The notes under the pieces were generated by a model. The model was given only the letters and a program-made list of their open reading frames with translations, did not search any database and had not been told where the DNA came from. From IMG/VR virus record IMGVR_UViG_3300045934_000051, positions 1 through 22,827 of that record: DNA of 22,827 nt; one strand, written 5' to 3'. Numbering within the stretch: the first letter of the stretch is position 1; each line of letters starts with the position of its first letter. Of this stretch, positions 13,402 to 21,975 are shown one piece after another. A program made the translations under genes and the position numbers. The DNA comes from a virus.

Positions 13402-14775
13402 TTAGTTTACTTTAGGTTTAGTCGCTATTTCCTCCTCGAATTTTCCCGCGATCGATCGGTCGATTCTGGGCAAATCTGCAACGGATCTGCAACGGGGGGG
13501 AAGTTCTTCCATTCTGCGCATGCTTTCGTGCAACCCGCCGCGTTGCACGTTGAGGTACGTGCTCGTCTGTTCCAAGCTCGCGTGACCGAGCATTTCTTGC
13601 ACGTGATGCAGTGGCCAGCCGGCCTCGAGTAGTCGGCTCGCGCCCTCGTGCCTGAGATCGTGAAAGTGCAGATTGATCGCTTTCAACCGCGCGCGCGATT
13701 CCGGCGCGAGCGCCGTTTTCTGCCACCTCGGCTCGTGCCCGTGCGCTCTGAGCACGGCCGTTTCCCAGATCTTTTTCACGTTGTCGACTTTGTTTCCGAG
13801 TTCGCCGAACACGTAATCATCCCGTTCGTAGTCGTGCCCCGCGGGATCGGTTTTCGCCATGGCGAGCACCGCCGCGAGTCGAGCCGAGATCGGCAGCACG
13901 CGCGTATCGCCGTCCTTCGCCTTGTCGCCGCGAATGGTGATCTCGCGCCGGTCGAGGTTCACATCGCGCCATTGCAGGCTAAGCAATTCGCCTCGTCGAC
14001 AACAGGAGTCGAGCGCGGCAACGATCACGTTGTACAAGCGCGGCGCCGCGGCCGCGAGTAACCGCCGTTCTTCGCCAGGTTCCCGGAGCGTCCCGTCAGG
14101 ATTGATCACATCGGGCTCGAGGCGTCGGTTCCGTTGTGCCGGCTTTCCGCGTTTGATCATCGAATCGTCGGAGATCGGATTGGCCGAGAGATAGCGTTTT
14201 TTCACCGCCCATCGAAGCGACGCTGTCAATAGCTGCACGTATTGATTGATTGTGCTCGCCGCTCGCTTCTTTGCGCGCAAGCCGATCAAGACCGCCTCGA
14301 GATCATCCTCGGTGACCTCGCCGAGCGCCTTGTCGCCGAACCGCGCGCCATCCTCGAGCCGAAACGCCGCCACTTGCGCAAACTGATATCGATCGTTTTT
14401 CCAGCTTTTATTTCTGGCGCGCACCGCCGACACGCGCGCAACGTAGATCGCGGCGAATTTCTCCACCGTCACAGTCGCCGCCGCGGCGGCCGGCGCCTCG
14501 AGGGCGGCCAGGCGGCGCCGCTCGGCCGCCCGCACAAATGTGCCGGCGCGAATCTGATCCCGAATCTGATCGGCGGCGGTGAGCGCCGCCTCTTTCGTCT
14601 CGATATGCCGATCCAGTTCGGCATCCAAACTGAACCGATACGATTTGCCGCCGCGGAGTTTGAAACTAAAATTCCAGGCATGCGGGCACTTCGCCCATCG
14701 CCGCCGAGGGCACGTACAAACCTTGCGCACGCCGCCATGACGCTGGCGCTTATCGTGGTGTGAGGGTGTCGACAT
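13402..14775 (-). CDS. int: Tyrosine-type phage integrase
   Basis: 457 residues. A short Cys/His cluster (CTCPRRRWAKCPHAW, 20-34), an SAM-like core-binding domain near 101-200, then the catalytic domain. The full active-site set is present: R260 (CCRRGELLSLQW), K287, H372 and R375 (HDLRH), H398 (LGHAS) and nucleophile Y407 (TSTYLNV). It should carry out site-specific recombination between attP and a host tRNA-Arg gene. The last 30 residues are encoded by the right arm-type repeat (PPRCRSVADLP), so the binding site and protein share DNA. AAAGGA precedes the ATG. A 265-bp intergenic region with an 18-bp palindrome lies upstream. Confidence 0.95.
   Translation of the reverse strand: MSTPSHHDKRQRHGGVRKVCTCPRRRWAKCPHAWNFSFKLRGGKSYRFSLDAELDRHIETKEAALTAADQIRDQIRAGTFVRAAERRRLAALEAPAAAAATVTVEKFAAIYVARVSAVRARNKSWKNDRYQFAQVAAFRLEDGARFGDKALGEVTEDDLEAVLIGLRAKKRAASTINQYVQLLTASLRWAVKKRYLSANPISDDSMIKRGKPAQRNRRLEPDVINPDGTLREPGEERRLLAAAAPRLYNVIVAALDSCCRRGELLSLQWRDVNLDRREITIRGDKAKDGDTRVLPISARLAAVLAMAKTDPAGHDYERDDYVFGELGNKVDNVKKIWETAVLRAHGHEPRWQKTALAPESRARLKAINLHFHDLRHEGASRLLEAGWPLHHVQEMLGHASLEQTSTYLNVQRGGLHESMRRMEELPPRCRSVADLPRIDRSIAGKFEEEIATKPKVN
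13475..13499. repeat. Right arm-type integrase site (candidate)
   Basis: The second identical copy of the 25-bp repeat, in the same orientation, 89 bp to the right of the tRNA core and inside the integrase coding sequence. The near-equal distances (97 and 89 bp) to the core fit a lambda-type attP. Confidence 0.7.
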
Positions 14776-15040
14776 GGATCGGGAGATCCTTTCCAGCCGT
14801 GGCGGCGGCTCCCGATAAAATAGCGGGTAGCTCGGCGCTCGCGTGCTTCGAGTGACGGGTTAGGGCTGTCGAGGTGTTTGCTCACCTCGGCGGCCCGTTT
14901 TCTTACGGCGGCATTCTACGCGACCTTTCGACGTGGGCCAAAAACACCGGCACAAAACTCCTCAACTCGGCGAGCAGGATCGATCGTATCGGCGCCGATA
15001 CGCTAGGTAGACCGCGCGCCGCCTGTCGGCTCAGCCGTGA
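14776..15040 (-). promoter_or_regulatory. Intergenic region upstream of integrase with perfect palindrome
   Basis: A 265-bp gap. A perfect 18-bp palindrome, CGTATCGGC followed by its reverse complement, lies at 14985-15002 and is the best operator candidate. No clear -35/-10 pair is visible. A GTG frame from 14885 (MSKHLDSPNPSLEARERR) continues into the integrase in another frame and is weak. Confidence 0.5.
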
Positions 15041-15262
15041 TCAATGCGGCCGTAGCAACCGGCGTAATTCAGCCTTCCACGCGATGTGGAAGGCGCCGAG
15101 CCATTCCTCGGGATCGCGGTCCTTCGCAAATGCTGCACAATCGAACGCGCGATTATTGCTGTCGCAACACGCCGCCTCACCGAAGATCGCGAGTACTTGA
15201 TCGTAAAGTTGCTCGAGTTCGGCGTCATAGCGCGGCCGCGTCCAGTCTCGTACGGGTTTCAT
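15041..15262 (-). CDS. Hypothetical protein, 73 residues
   Basis: Starts MKPVRDWTRPRYDAELEQLY and is helical, with two adjacent cysteines and an acidic middle (DRDPEEWLGAFHIAWKAELR). The ATG overlaps a TGA as ATGA, which argues that a short gene ends there. It is the last gene of the head module before the integrase. No family recognised. Confidence 0.65.
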   Translation of the reverse strand: MKPVRDWTRPRYDAELEQLYDQVLAIFGEAACCDSNNRAFDCAAFAKDRDPEEWLGAFHIAWKAELRRLLRPH

Positions 15263-15357
15263 GGTGCCCCTGCAGTTCGCTTTTCAAACGCCGCGATTTC
15301 CTTCCGAAAAACACGCGATTTGCGCTCGGCGTCAATTGGCTTTGCCGCCCGAGGCAA
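15259..15357 (-). CDS. Possible 32-residue basic peptide
   Basis: A TTG-initiated frame (MPRAAKPIDAERKSRVFRKE) ending in ATGA with the next gene. The ATGA overlap is the only strong support; codon use is less GC-rich than neighbours and the ribosome site is poor. It overlaps the upstream gene by 26 bp. Confidence 0.35.
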   Translation of the reverse strand: MPRAAKPIDAERKSRVFRKEIAAFEKRTAGAP

Positions 15358-15580
15358 AAAGCCGGAGCAATTGACAGGCGAGCGCGATGTCGGCCTCGAT
15401 GGCGGCGTCGGACGCGTCGAGTAAATCAGGATCGATCCCATCGTCGGTACGCACCATGGTTGTCGTGGCCGTTTCGCGGGCGCGGTCCTCGGCGATTTGT
15501 TGCAGCCAGGCGCGCAACTTCAGTTCTGCTTCGATGGTCGAGGCACAGTCCTCAAAGGTCAATTCACGTCGGCGAGTCAT
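15332..15580 (-). CDS. Hypothetical protein, 82 residues
   Basis: Starts MTRRRELTFEDCASTIEAEL at an ATGA overlap; the longer frame to 15682 lies in the neighbouring gene and is discarded. Mostly helical with an acidic middle (DDGIDPDLLDASDAAIEAD). Its place just after the portal-proximal gene suggests a virion accessory protein, but this is only context. Confidence 0.7.
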   Translation of the reverse strand: MTRRRELTFEDCASTIEAELKLRAWLQQIAEDRARETATTTMVRTDDGIDPDLLDASDAAIEADIALACQLLRLFASGGKAN

Positions 15581-15945
15581 CGCGACACGTCCTTGCCGTC
15601 TCGGCCTTTCTTGACCGCCAATTGCCAAGCGATCGGATCCGCGCCAGGCTCCGAGCCGGCTTGATTGGTTTTCGCAATCCACAAACTTCCGTGATGGCTC
15701 ACGGCGTCGTGCACGCGGTAGGCTTGCTCAGGCGTCCACACGCCGCAATATTTCACGCCGACCGGGCGCGCCTCGAGCGCGACCAGGCGGGCCATGAGCG
15801 CGTCAAAGGCCATGCGGCCTTGCTTGTGCTCCTCCTCGCGTCGCGCGTCCACCGTGGCGACCTTCGCCGCCACCGCGGTATCAATCGCCGCTTTGATCCC
15901 CGGCGCGATCGTGCGCAAGATGCGGTGCAATTCGTTTCGCGTCAT
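15577..15945 (-). CDS. Phage protein with C-terminal carbohydrate-binding-like module
   Basis: 122 residues from ATG 15945 (ATGA with the portal stop). The first 60 residues are a helical, charged domain. The C terminus (YCGVWTPEQAYRVHDAVSHH, then GSLWIAKTNQAGSEPG and WQLAVKKGRDGKD) has the Gly-Val-Trp...Tyr...Gly...Trp pattern of small chitin-type (CBM5/12-like) binding modules often appended to phage structural proteins. A virion surface or tail-associated role is plausible. Confidence 0.7.
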   Translation of the reverse strand: MTRNELHRILRTIAPGIKAAIDTAVAAKVATVDARREEEHKQGRMAFDALMARLVALEARPVGVKYCGVWTPEQAYRVHDAVSHHGSLWIAKTNQAGSEPGADPIAWQLAVKKGRDGKDVSR

Positions 15946-17384
15946 CGGGTCAACCACTCCTCGAGAAACGCGATCGTTTCGGCTTTGGCCTCCTCGTCGG
16001 TGATCTCGTCCTCGTCCTCGAGATCGTCATCGTCGAGATCGTCATCGTCGAGATCGTCGTCATCCTCGGGCTTGTCCTCGTCAGGCGGCGGCGGTGTCGC
16101 CTTCGCCAGGCCAAACGGATCCGCCGAGTCGTTGCGTTTCTGCAAGGCACTGAGCGAGTAGTTTTGATGTTGCAAAAAGCAATCGTCGCCGCCCTCGACG
16201 GGTTTCTTACTGAACAGCGCGCGGCCTTCGTTCGGCGTGAAGATCGCGCCGCCGACCCCTTTGGTCGCAATGTCCATTTGCATCGACGAATCCATACGCA
16301 AGAGGGCATCGAGATCAAACTCAACGCCTAACTCGCGCTCGTTGGTGCGGGGAAGCTCGAGCCCCTCGTCGAGACACACCTCGCAGCTTTCGATCAATTG
16401 CTGCAACGCTTGGCCGTAATACTCGATATTCGCGGCTTGGACGTTGCCGTACGCCGGCATCGGCGCGAGGCCCACTTTCCAGGGCGGGACGTGAAACGCC
16501 GAGCACACCGTTTCGCCCGACCATTTCAATTGCTCGACCATTTGCGCATCGTGCGGCGTGGTCGTCATCGGCTCGTAGTGCAAGCCGTCGCCGAGCACCG
16601 CGACCCGCCCCGCGTTGATGCCGGTATAGTTCGCCTCCCAATCGTCTTTGATGCGTTTGGCGGTGTCGTCACTGATCAAGCCGGGCGCGGTGAGCACGCC
16701 GCCGGGTTGCGACAGGTTGGCGAAAAAACTCTCGGAGTTGCTTTGAATCTTGATCCCCTGCAACGCCGCCAGGCCGCACGCGTAGATCGGCGACACGCCC
16801 ACGAGCGGATGAAACAGGGGCACCATGAGATCGTGAATGATTTCGCTCGCCGGCGCGGTGACTTGGCCGGCCTCGAGGCCCGAGAGGTGATCGCGCGCGA
16901 GTTGATAAAAGACTGCCCCATCGGGCGCGACCATCGGGATCACACGACCGGGATCGAGCGGATAGAGGGCGATCACGATCCCGCGCGCGTCGCGTTGCTT
17001 CAAGCAATAGAAATTGCCGCGCGTCAGTTTCGAGATCATCCACGTCTCAATAAACTTGACGCGCGTTTGAAAGCGATTCGGTTTGCGTAAGACCGGCTTA
17101 AAGGGCGACTCGCCGAGCACCGGCGACCAGATGCCCTCACGATCTTTTTCGACCAGGCCGAGCCAGAGTTTTGAAATGTCGCCCGCGATCAAGGTGACGC
17201 ACGCCCAGATCGCGCCGAAGCGCAAGGCCTCATCCGCGGTGATCTCGATGTTGCGTTGCCAGGCGCCCGCGAAGGATTCGCGCACGATCGGCCACCAGGA
17301 CCGGGTACCGTCGACCGTTTGCAACATGCGCGGTTCTTTGACCGCGGTCACGAGCGCGCGCGCGAGGCTCAGCGTTTTAGGCAT
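15942..17384 (-). CDS. Portal protein (HK97 family)
   Basis: 480 residues. MVPLFHPLVGVSPIYACGLA, then IKDDWEANYTGINAGRVAVL, WSGETVCSAFHVPPWKVGL and YGNVQAANIEYYGQAL are hallmark segments of HK97-type portals, which form the dodecameric DNA-entry ring at a capsid vertex. Residues about 420-470 are an acidic repeat of LDDDD units encoded by three 15-bp repeats (units at 16021, 16036 and 16051). The last residues are a normal helix. The start overlaps the upstream membrane gene by 8 bp. Length is in the usual range if the acidic tail is discounted. Confidence 0.95.
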   Translation of the reverse strand: MPKTLSLARALVTAVKEPRMLQTVDGTRSWWPIVRESFAGAWQRNIEITADEALRFGAIWACVTLIAGDISKLWLGLVEKDREGIWSPVLGESPFKPVLRKPNRFQTRVKFIETWMISKLTRGNFYCLKQRDARGIVIALYPLDPGRVIPMVAPDGAVFYQLARDHLSGLEAGQVTAPASEIIHDLMVPLFHPLVGVSPIYACGLAALQGIKIQSNSESFFANLSQPGGVLTAPGLISDDTAKRIKDDWEANYTGINAGRVAVLGDGLHYEPMTTTPHDAQMVEQLKWSGETVCSAFHVPPWKVGLAPMPAYGNVQAANIEYYGQALQQLIESCEVCLDEGLELPRTNERELGVEFDLDALLRMDSSMQMDIATKGVGGAIFTPNEGRALFSKKPVEGGDDCFLQHQNYSLSALQKRNDSADPFGLAKATPPPPDEDKPEDDDDLDDDDLDDDDLEDEDEITDEEAKAETIAFLEEWLTR

Positions 17385-17571
17385 GCGCGATCCCTAGCCG
17401 GAGAAACCAGGCGACCGCGAGCAGCGACACGCCGCCGGCGATCAACATCCAACCGAAGCCGGCGAGCACATACACGCCCGCGATCAGCGCGGCCAGGCCG
17501 GCCGCCGTCAACACGCAAAACCAAAGCACCGCCGAAGTCAGCACGATCAGCAGTCGCGCGAATCGGCTCAT
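17377..17571 (-). CDS. Small two-helix membrane protein
   Basis: 64 residues with two hydrophobic segments (RLLIVLTSAVLWFCVLTAAG, then LIAGVYVLAGFGWMLIAGG plus a third hydrophobic stretch). It lies between capsid and portal genes with an ATGA start. Proteins like this turn up in phage head modules without a defined job; a holin is unlikely in this position but not excluded. Confidence 0.7.
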   Translation of the reverse strand: MSRFARLLIVLTSAVLWFCVLTAAGLAALIAGVYVLAGFGWMLIAGGVSLLAVAWFLRLGIAHA

Positions 17572-17888
17572 ACGTCGGCATCGGCTTGGAGATCGCGCCG
17601 GCGGTAGCGCCCGCGCCCATCGCGGCGCGGTTCCTCGCCGGCGGGCTCGGGCGCCTCGTCTTTGCGCGCGCGGCCCGGCGGCGCAAGCTCGGCGACTTTG
17701 TGGCGATAGACGAACGCGGCCGCCTCGGCCGCGGAAAGCTCGAGGCGGTCGCCCGGTTGATAGGTGCGGCCGGCCAGGCGAAACGCTTTGCGCACGATCA
17801 CGGGAAAGCGGGTTGTCGGCACGCGGGCCCCCGGAGCGGGAGGAAAAACCGACGCGCGCCCGATGTCGACGCGCGCCGGCGAGATCAC
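17568..17888 (-). CDS. Hypothetical head-module protein, 106 residues
   Basis: The core FPVIVRKAFRLAGRTYQPGD, then RLELSAAEAAAFVYRHKVAE resembles small beta-barrel-like proteins encoded beside HK97-type capsid genes. The C terminus is Arg/Glu-rich and disordered. The GTG start at 17888 is uncertain because no ribosome site is visible; later GTG codons would trim up to 25 residues. Confidence 0.55.
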   Translation of the reverse strand: MISPARVDIGRASVFPPAPGARVPTTRFPVIVRKAFRLAGRTYQPGDRLELSAAEAAAFVYRHKVAELAPPGRARKDEAPEPAGEEPRRDGRGRYRRRDLQADADV

Positions 17889-17900
17889 GTGATCAACGAA

Positions 17901-19901
17901 TTACGAGGGGCTTCCGGCGCCGCCCCACTCGACGTTTTGCAGCCATTGCACCGCCTCGGTACGCCGCCGAGACCAGTTCACGTACCGCTCAGCCTTGAGG
18001 CCGATGCAGTTCGTTTGCCAGAGGGAGACCATTTGCGCCGCGGTTGGCGTGACCGCATCATTCGCCGGCGTGTCGGACATCTCGAGCGCGGCCTCGCGGC
18101 TCGCGTCGATCGTCACCGTGCCATCATCCGAAAAGAAAATATCGGAGGCATTGACGAGTACCACGATATTCACGTCGGGGCTTGTCCACGCGCAGTACTG
18201 CGACACGATCACCGGGATCCCCATGAACGTCCCGCCGTTCATCGTCAGGCCGGGGAATTCCGGTTGCCCAAGCGAGTTGACCATCATCGACAACGCGAGG
18301 GCGACCGTCGACGGCATGATCAGCACCGCCGAGGTCGGATCCTGATTGTCGAGAATGAATTGATTGAATAACGCTTGGAAGTCGGCGCGCACCGCCGCCG
18401 CATCGGTGCCGCTCGTCGACATCGGCGCGATCCCGTTGGTAATCGAGGCCGGCGAAACATTGGTGACCGCGTTTTTCGCCGGGTCGATAAAGTCGATATC
18501 CAACCGCTCGATCACCGCGGCGGCCAAGCCGTCACGTACGAGCCGCTCAGCCGAGGGTGTGGAAAACCGCGCGAGTTCCTCGGAGATCACCGAGATCGCG
18601 GCAATCTTGGCCCACGTGAGCGTGGTTGACGAGAAGTCAAACTTGGTGACCGGCTTTGGTTTCCCCTGCCCGACCCAATCGGCGGTACCGCCGCTCGTCT
18701 GTCCGATGATCCGCACGTTAAAGGGCACTTGACGCAAGCGATCGCGGAGCGCCAATTGACCGAGGATGGTTCGCGGCCGGAGGTATTCGACGAAATCGCC
18801 GGCGTAATTGGTCGGGTCGACCAAAGGGCCGGCCCACGTCGCGTCGGTCGTTGTGCCGGCGGCCACGTTGGCCTTAAACATCATGCCCAGGCGTTGATCG
18901 CTCGGGTAGCGGTGCGCCGCGATCTCGCTCGCTTTGAATTCGCCGCGCGAGAGAAACGCCGCGGCCTTGCAGATCGCAAAGCGCGCAAAGCCGATCCCCG
19001 GATCGAGTTTGTGCTCGAGTACCGCGACATGGCCGGTCCCGCCGCGCGTCGCGCTCGCTTGCGTCGCGCTCGCCCCGGCGACCGCGGCCGCTTTCGTCGC
19101 GTTGATCTGCTCGAGTTCGCGCAAGTCGACGAGTTCCTCATCGATGCGGCGTACCTGTTCCTTGAGGGTGTCGAATTCCTCTTTTTCCGCCTCGTCTTTC
19201 GTGCGGCCCTCGTTGCTCGCTTTCGTTTGGATCTCGGTCAATCGGGCTTCGTTGGCGGCGCGCGTCGCTTCCAATTCCTTGATCTGTTCGGCAAAAGTTT
19301 TCTGAGCCATGGAACGATCCCGCGCTCGGTGCGTGGGCACCCCGCGCGCAACATCCGAAGCGCCGGATCGGTTTGAGCCGTCGACCTCGCGCGCCTTGCC
19401 AAGCGCGGCGCGCGCGGAGTCGTACTGTTGAATCGATTTGATCGTGAGGATGGCGGCGTCGGCATTGGCGGGGATCGTGACCGCGCTCAATTCGAGCCAG
19501 ATCCATTTTTGAATATGAAAGCCGAAGGTATCGGCGATCGGCTCGAGCTTGATCGGTCGGAAGCCGATCGAGAGGCCGCGCACGAGGCCGGCCTTGATCG
19601 TGTGCCAGGCCTCATCGAGCCGGGTTTTCAGGTTGCCCGGCGTGTCGACGTTGGCGATCTGAGCGGTGATCTCGATGCCGGCTTTTGTGCTTTTCGCGGC
19701 GACCACGTGGCCGATCGGTTGCCGCGGATCGTGTTGCCAGAGGAGCGGGATCGGGAGCTTAAACTCGGCCCCGTCCGGGTCCACGATATCGCCGTCGCGG
19801 TCGGTCGCGGCATTGGTCGCGATCCCGCGGATGAGGCGCCGATCCTCGTCGGCGGATTTCGTATCAAAGGCGAGGAGGGAATGAATCCGGCGCCCGTCCA
19901 T
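17901..19901 (-). CDS. Prohead protease-major capsid protein fusion (HK97 type)
   Basis: 666 residues. Residues 1-160 are an S78-family prohead protease: H57 (WQHDP), S111 (GLSIGF) and E137 (LELSAVTIPAN) are the expected active-site positions. Residues 198-270 are a charged coiled coil (MAQKTFAEQIKELEATRAAN) matching the delta/scaffold domain. From about 295 to the end is an HK97-fold major capsid protein, with LDIDFIDPAKNAVTN and PGLTMNGGTFMGIPVIVS typical of the family. An in-frame ATG at codon 198 (19310) preceded by GGATC could give a separate capsid protein. The fusion may be cleaved by its own protease, which is an inference. It lies two genes downstream of terL. Confidence 0.95.
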   Translation of the reverse strand: MDGRRIHSLLAFDTKSADEDRRLIRGIATNAATDRDGDIVDPDGAEFKLPIPLLWQHDPRQPIGHVVAAKSTKAGIEITAQIANVDTPGNLKTRLDEAWHTIKAGLVRGLSIGFRPIKLEPIADTFGFHIQKWIWLELSAVTIPANADAAILTIKSIQQYDSARAALGKAREVDGSNRSGASDVARGVPTHRARDRSMAQKTFAEQIKELEATRAANEARLTEIQTKASNEGRTKDEAEKEEFDTLKEQVRRIDEELVDLRELEQINATKAAAVAGASATQASATRGGTGHVAVLEHKLDPGIGFARFAICKAAAFLSRGEFKASEIAAHRYPSDQRLGMMFKANVAAGTTTDATWAGPLVDPTNYAGDFVEYLRPRTILGQLALRDRLRQVPFNVRIIGQTSGGTADWVGQGKPKPVTKFDFSSTTLTWAKIAAISVISEELARFSTPSAERLVRDGLAAAVIERLDIDFIDPAKNAVTNVSPASITNGIAPMSTSGTDAAAVRADFQALFNQFILDNQDPTSAVLIMPSTVALALSMMVNSLGQPEFPGLTMNGGTFMGIPVIVSQYCAWTSPDVNIVVLVNASDIFFSDDGTVTIDASREAALEMSDTPANDAVTPTAAQMVSLWQTNCIGLKAERYVNWSRRRTEAVQWLQNVEWGGAGSPS

Positions 19902-19957
19902 GCGCCGGCCAGTGTGCCGAGCCCGTGCGGGCGAGTCGACTTTTCAGTACAAAAGTC

Positions 19958-20167
19958 TTATGACTTTGGCAAACGCGCGCGGCGGGCCATGTCGCGCAAG
20001 ATGCCGGCGACACTCATGTTACGCGCGTTGGCGATCTTCCAAAGGCGGTCATATTCGGACACGCCGAGGCGCGTCGAGACCGAGGTCGTTTCCTCGCGGC
20101 TCACGCGCGGCCGCCCCATGCGCCGCGAGGCGGGGAAGCTCACCGCCGGCGCGATCGGGCCGGTCAT
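19958..20167 (-). CDS. Ribbon-helix-helix-like small DNA-binding protein
   Basis: 69 residues. TTSVSTRLGVSEYDRLWKIA, then ARNMSVAGILRDMARRARL fit the strand-helix-helix pattern of small RHH proteins, with a basic N-terminal arm. It is coupled to terL by ATGA. Its place between terL and the capsid gene is unusual for an RHH protein; it could regulate the head operon or be a packaging accessory. Confidence 0.6.
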   Translation of the reverse strand: MTGPIAPAVSFPASRRMGRPRVSREETTSVSTRLGVSEYDRLWKIANARNMSVAGILRDMARRARLPKS

Positions 20168-21975
20168 CGGCGCCCGCCCACGATGATCACCTGATAGGCC
20201 GGCGGCCGCACCGGCTCGACCGCGATCGCCCGCTGCGCAAACAGCATCGCGACCGCCCCATCGATCCGCTTGGCCGGGTTCTTTGGTTTCACCGGGCGGA
20301 TCCGCCCGGCGTCATCGGTCTTGATCGCCACGTTTTCCCAATTCCAGCGCAACACCTTGTGCCCGTCGTGATGTACGCGCTTGCCCTTGATCAACGCCTC
20401 GACGATTTGCGCCGGCTCGGAAATCATCTTGTAGTTTTGGAGCACCTCGAGCACGTGCAGGCCGGCCACGTCCCGCAATTTGATCGCGAGGTCGGTCGCA
20501 AAAGCCGGGTCATAGCCGACGATCCCTTGCTTGAGCCGCGGATAACGGGGCACGATCTCGGTCGTGATGTCCCGATAGATCCGTGTGTAGTCGATCACAT
20601 CCCCCTCGGTTGCCGTCAGGATCCCCATGTCACGGTAGAGCGAATAGGGGATCCCGTCCTGTTTCTCGTGTTGCCGCATCGTATTTTCGGGAATCCAGAA
20701 AAACGGCCGGCAAAAAAGCTCGTAATTCAATTCGATCGCGCGCGAGGTTTTCTCGCCGGTCTCGGTCTCGCCGGCGACCTCGACGGTGAGCGGCGTCTCG
20801 AGCGGCTTTCGAAAGAGCACGTGAAAGCACGCGAGATCCCACTTTTGCGCGAGGTCGAGGCCCGCGGCGCACTCGAGGCCCACGAGGTCGGCATCGTCGA
20901 GCGGGCCCGCGCACGCGTCCCACCACTCGATCGGGATCCAGGCCGTTGCCTGATTCGTCCAGCGATTGAGGTGATAGCGCAAAAAATCGTTGCGCTTGCG
21001 CGGCTCGCTTTGCGCCTCGCGGCACTCCTCGACGACGGCCGAATGCTGCACCGTTACGCCGTGCCCCGGATTGACGCGACGCCATACCGCCGGCTCGGCC
21101 CAATCTTCGTCGGTGTGCATTTCGAAGATCACCGGGAGCGTTTCCTCGATCTCGGTGGCGCCGCTCGCGACGCGTTTCGCGAGGTCGTACTCCTCGTAGC
21201 AAATCCCCTCATCGTCGGTGCCGGCATGCGTGATGATCACCATCATGGGATGCCGGCGCTTGGCCATGGATTTACGCAACGCCTCGAATAGATCGCGGTT
21301 GCGTTGCGCGTGAAGCTCGTCGAGGATGATCCCGTGGGGCCGGTACCCGTGTTTCGTCGAGGCGTCCGAGGAGAGCACCGTCAGGCGCGCGTAAATCTCG
21401 GGCCAAAGAATCGCGTTTTTGAGAATCTCGGCGCCCTCGAGGAGGTGCGGCGAATTCTCGACCATGATTTTTGCGTTGTCGTGCACGATCCGCGCTTGCT
21501 CGCGGTCGGCCGCCACCGCGTACACCTCGGCCGCCGGCTCGCCGTCAAACCGCGCCAAGTAGATCCCGAGGCCGGCGCCGAGCGGTGACTTGCCCCACCC
21601 TTTCGGGCAAAACGCAAACACCTTGCGAAACCGCCGCGATCCGTCCTCGGTGCGCCGCCAGCCGAAGGCCGGCTTAACGATCAACAGGGCTTGATCGTCG
21701 CGAAGCTCGAAGGGCTCGCCGGCAAACTCGCCCATATGATGCCGGAGGAACAGCGGAAAGAAATTCGCCGCGCGCTCGGCCTTCGCGCCGTCCCAAAAAT
21801 ACCGGCCCTCGTGTGTTTCCCACCGGCGGCGCAACGTCGACCACTCGGCGCGGAAGTCGAGCGACACGCCCGGCCAGCGTTCATGAGGCGGCGGGCCCGA
21901 GCCCCACCACGGGCGCGGCCCGCCACCCGAGCCCCTCGACCGTCGCGGCCGCTCGAGCACGCCGGCGCCGCTCAC
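20164..21975 (-). CDS. terL: Terminase large subunit
   Basis: 603 residues from GTG 21975, which overlaps the upstream TGA as GTGA. The ATPase domain has Walker A FCPKGWGKSP (about 122-131) and Walker B GIILDELHAQ (about 215-224). The C-terminal nuclease domain carries Asp residues in AGLDLAQKWD and GYDPAFATDLA. This is the Terminase_1/HK97-type motor that packages DNA through the portal and cuts concatemers. The frame stays open to a GTG at 22002; I prefer 21975 because of the coupling overlap. Residues 1-35 are Pro/Gly/Arg-rich and poorly conserved-looking. Confidence 0.95.
   Translation of the reverse strand: MSGAGVLERPRRSRGSGGGPRPWWGSGPPPHERWPGVSLDFRAEWSTLRRRWETHEGRYFWDGAKAERAANFFPLFLRHHMGEFAGEPFELRDDQALLIVKPAFGWRRTEDGSRRFRKVFAFCPKGWGKSPLGAGLGIYLARFDGEPAAEVYAVAADREQARIVHDNAKIMVENSPHLLEGAEILKNAILWPEIYARLTVLSSDASTKHGYRPHGIILDELHAQRNRDLFEALRKSMAKRRHPMMVIITHAGTDDEGICYEEYDLAKRVASGATEIEETLPVIFEMHTDEDWAEPAVWRRVNPGHGVTVQHSAVVEECREAQSEPRKRNDFLRYHLNRWTNQATAWIPIEWWDACAGPLDDADLVGLECAAGLDLAQKWDLACFHVLFRKPLETPLTVEVAGETETGEKTSRAIELNYELFCRPFFWIPENTMRQHEKQDGIPYSLYRDMGILTATEGDVIDYTRIYRDITTEIVPRYPRLKQGIVGYDPAFATDLAIKLRDVAGLHVLEVLQNYKMISEPAQIVEALIKGKRVHHDGHKVLRWNWENVAIKTDDAGRIRPVKPKNPAKRIDGAVAMLFAQRAIAVEPVRPPAYQVIIVGGRR

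Noticed and set aside
14469-14885. Minus-strand GTG frame (MSKHLDSPNPSLEARERR) upstream of and overlapping integrase
   Set aside because: It runs through the integrase in another frame with low-complexity, Arg-rich sequence. Only the first 37 codons lie outside int, and no family or ribosome site supports it.
14874-15200. Plus-strand frame in the int upstream gap
   Set aside because: It starts in non-coding sequence and continues as antisense of the 73-residue minus gene. No recognised motif and every intact neighbour is on the minus strand.
16398-17090. Plus-strand 230-residue frame
   Set aside because: Antisense of the portal gene, with His/Arg/Asp-rich composition typical of shadow frames in GC-rich DNA. 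The same holds for the long plus frames opposite the capsid and terL genes.
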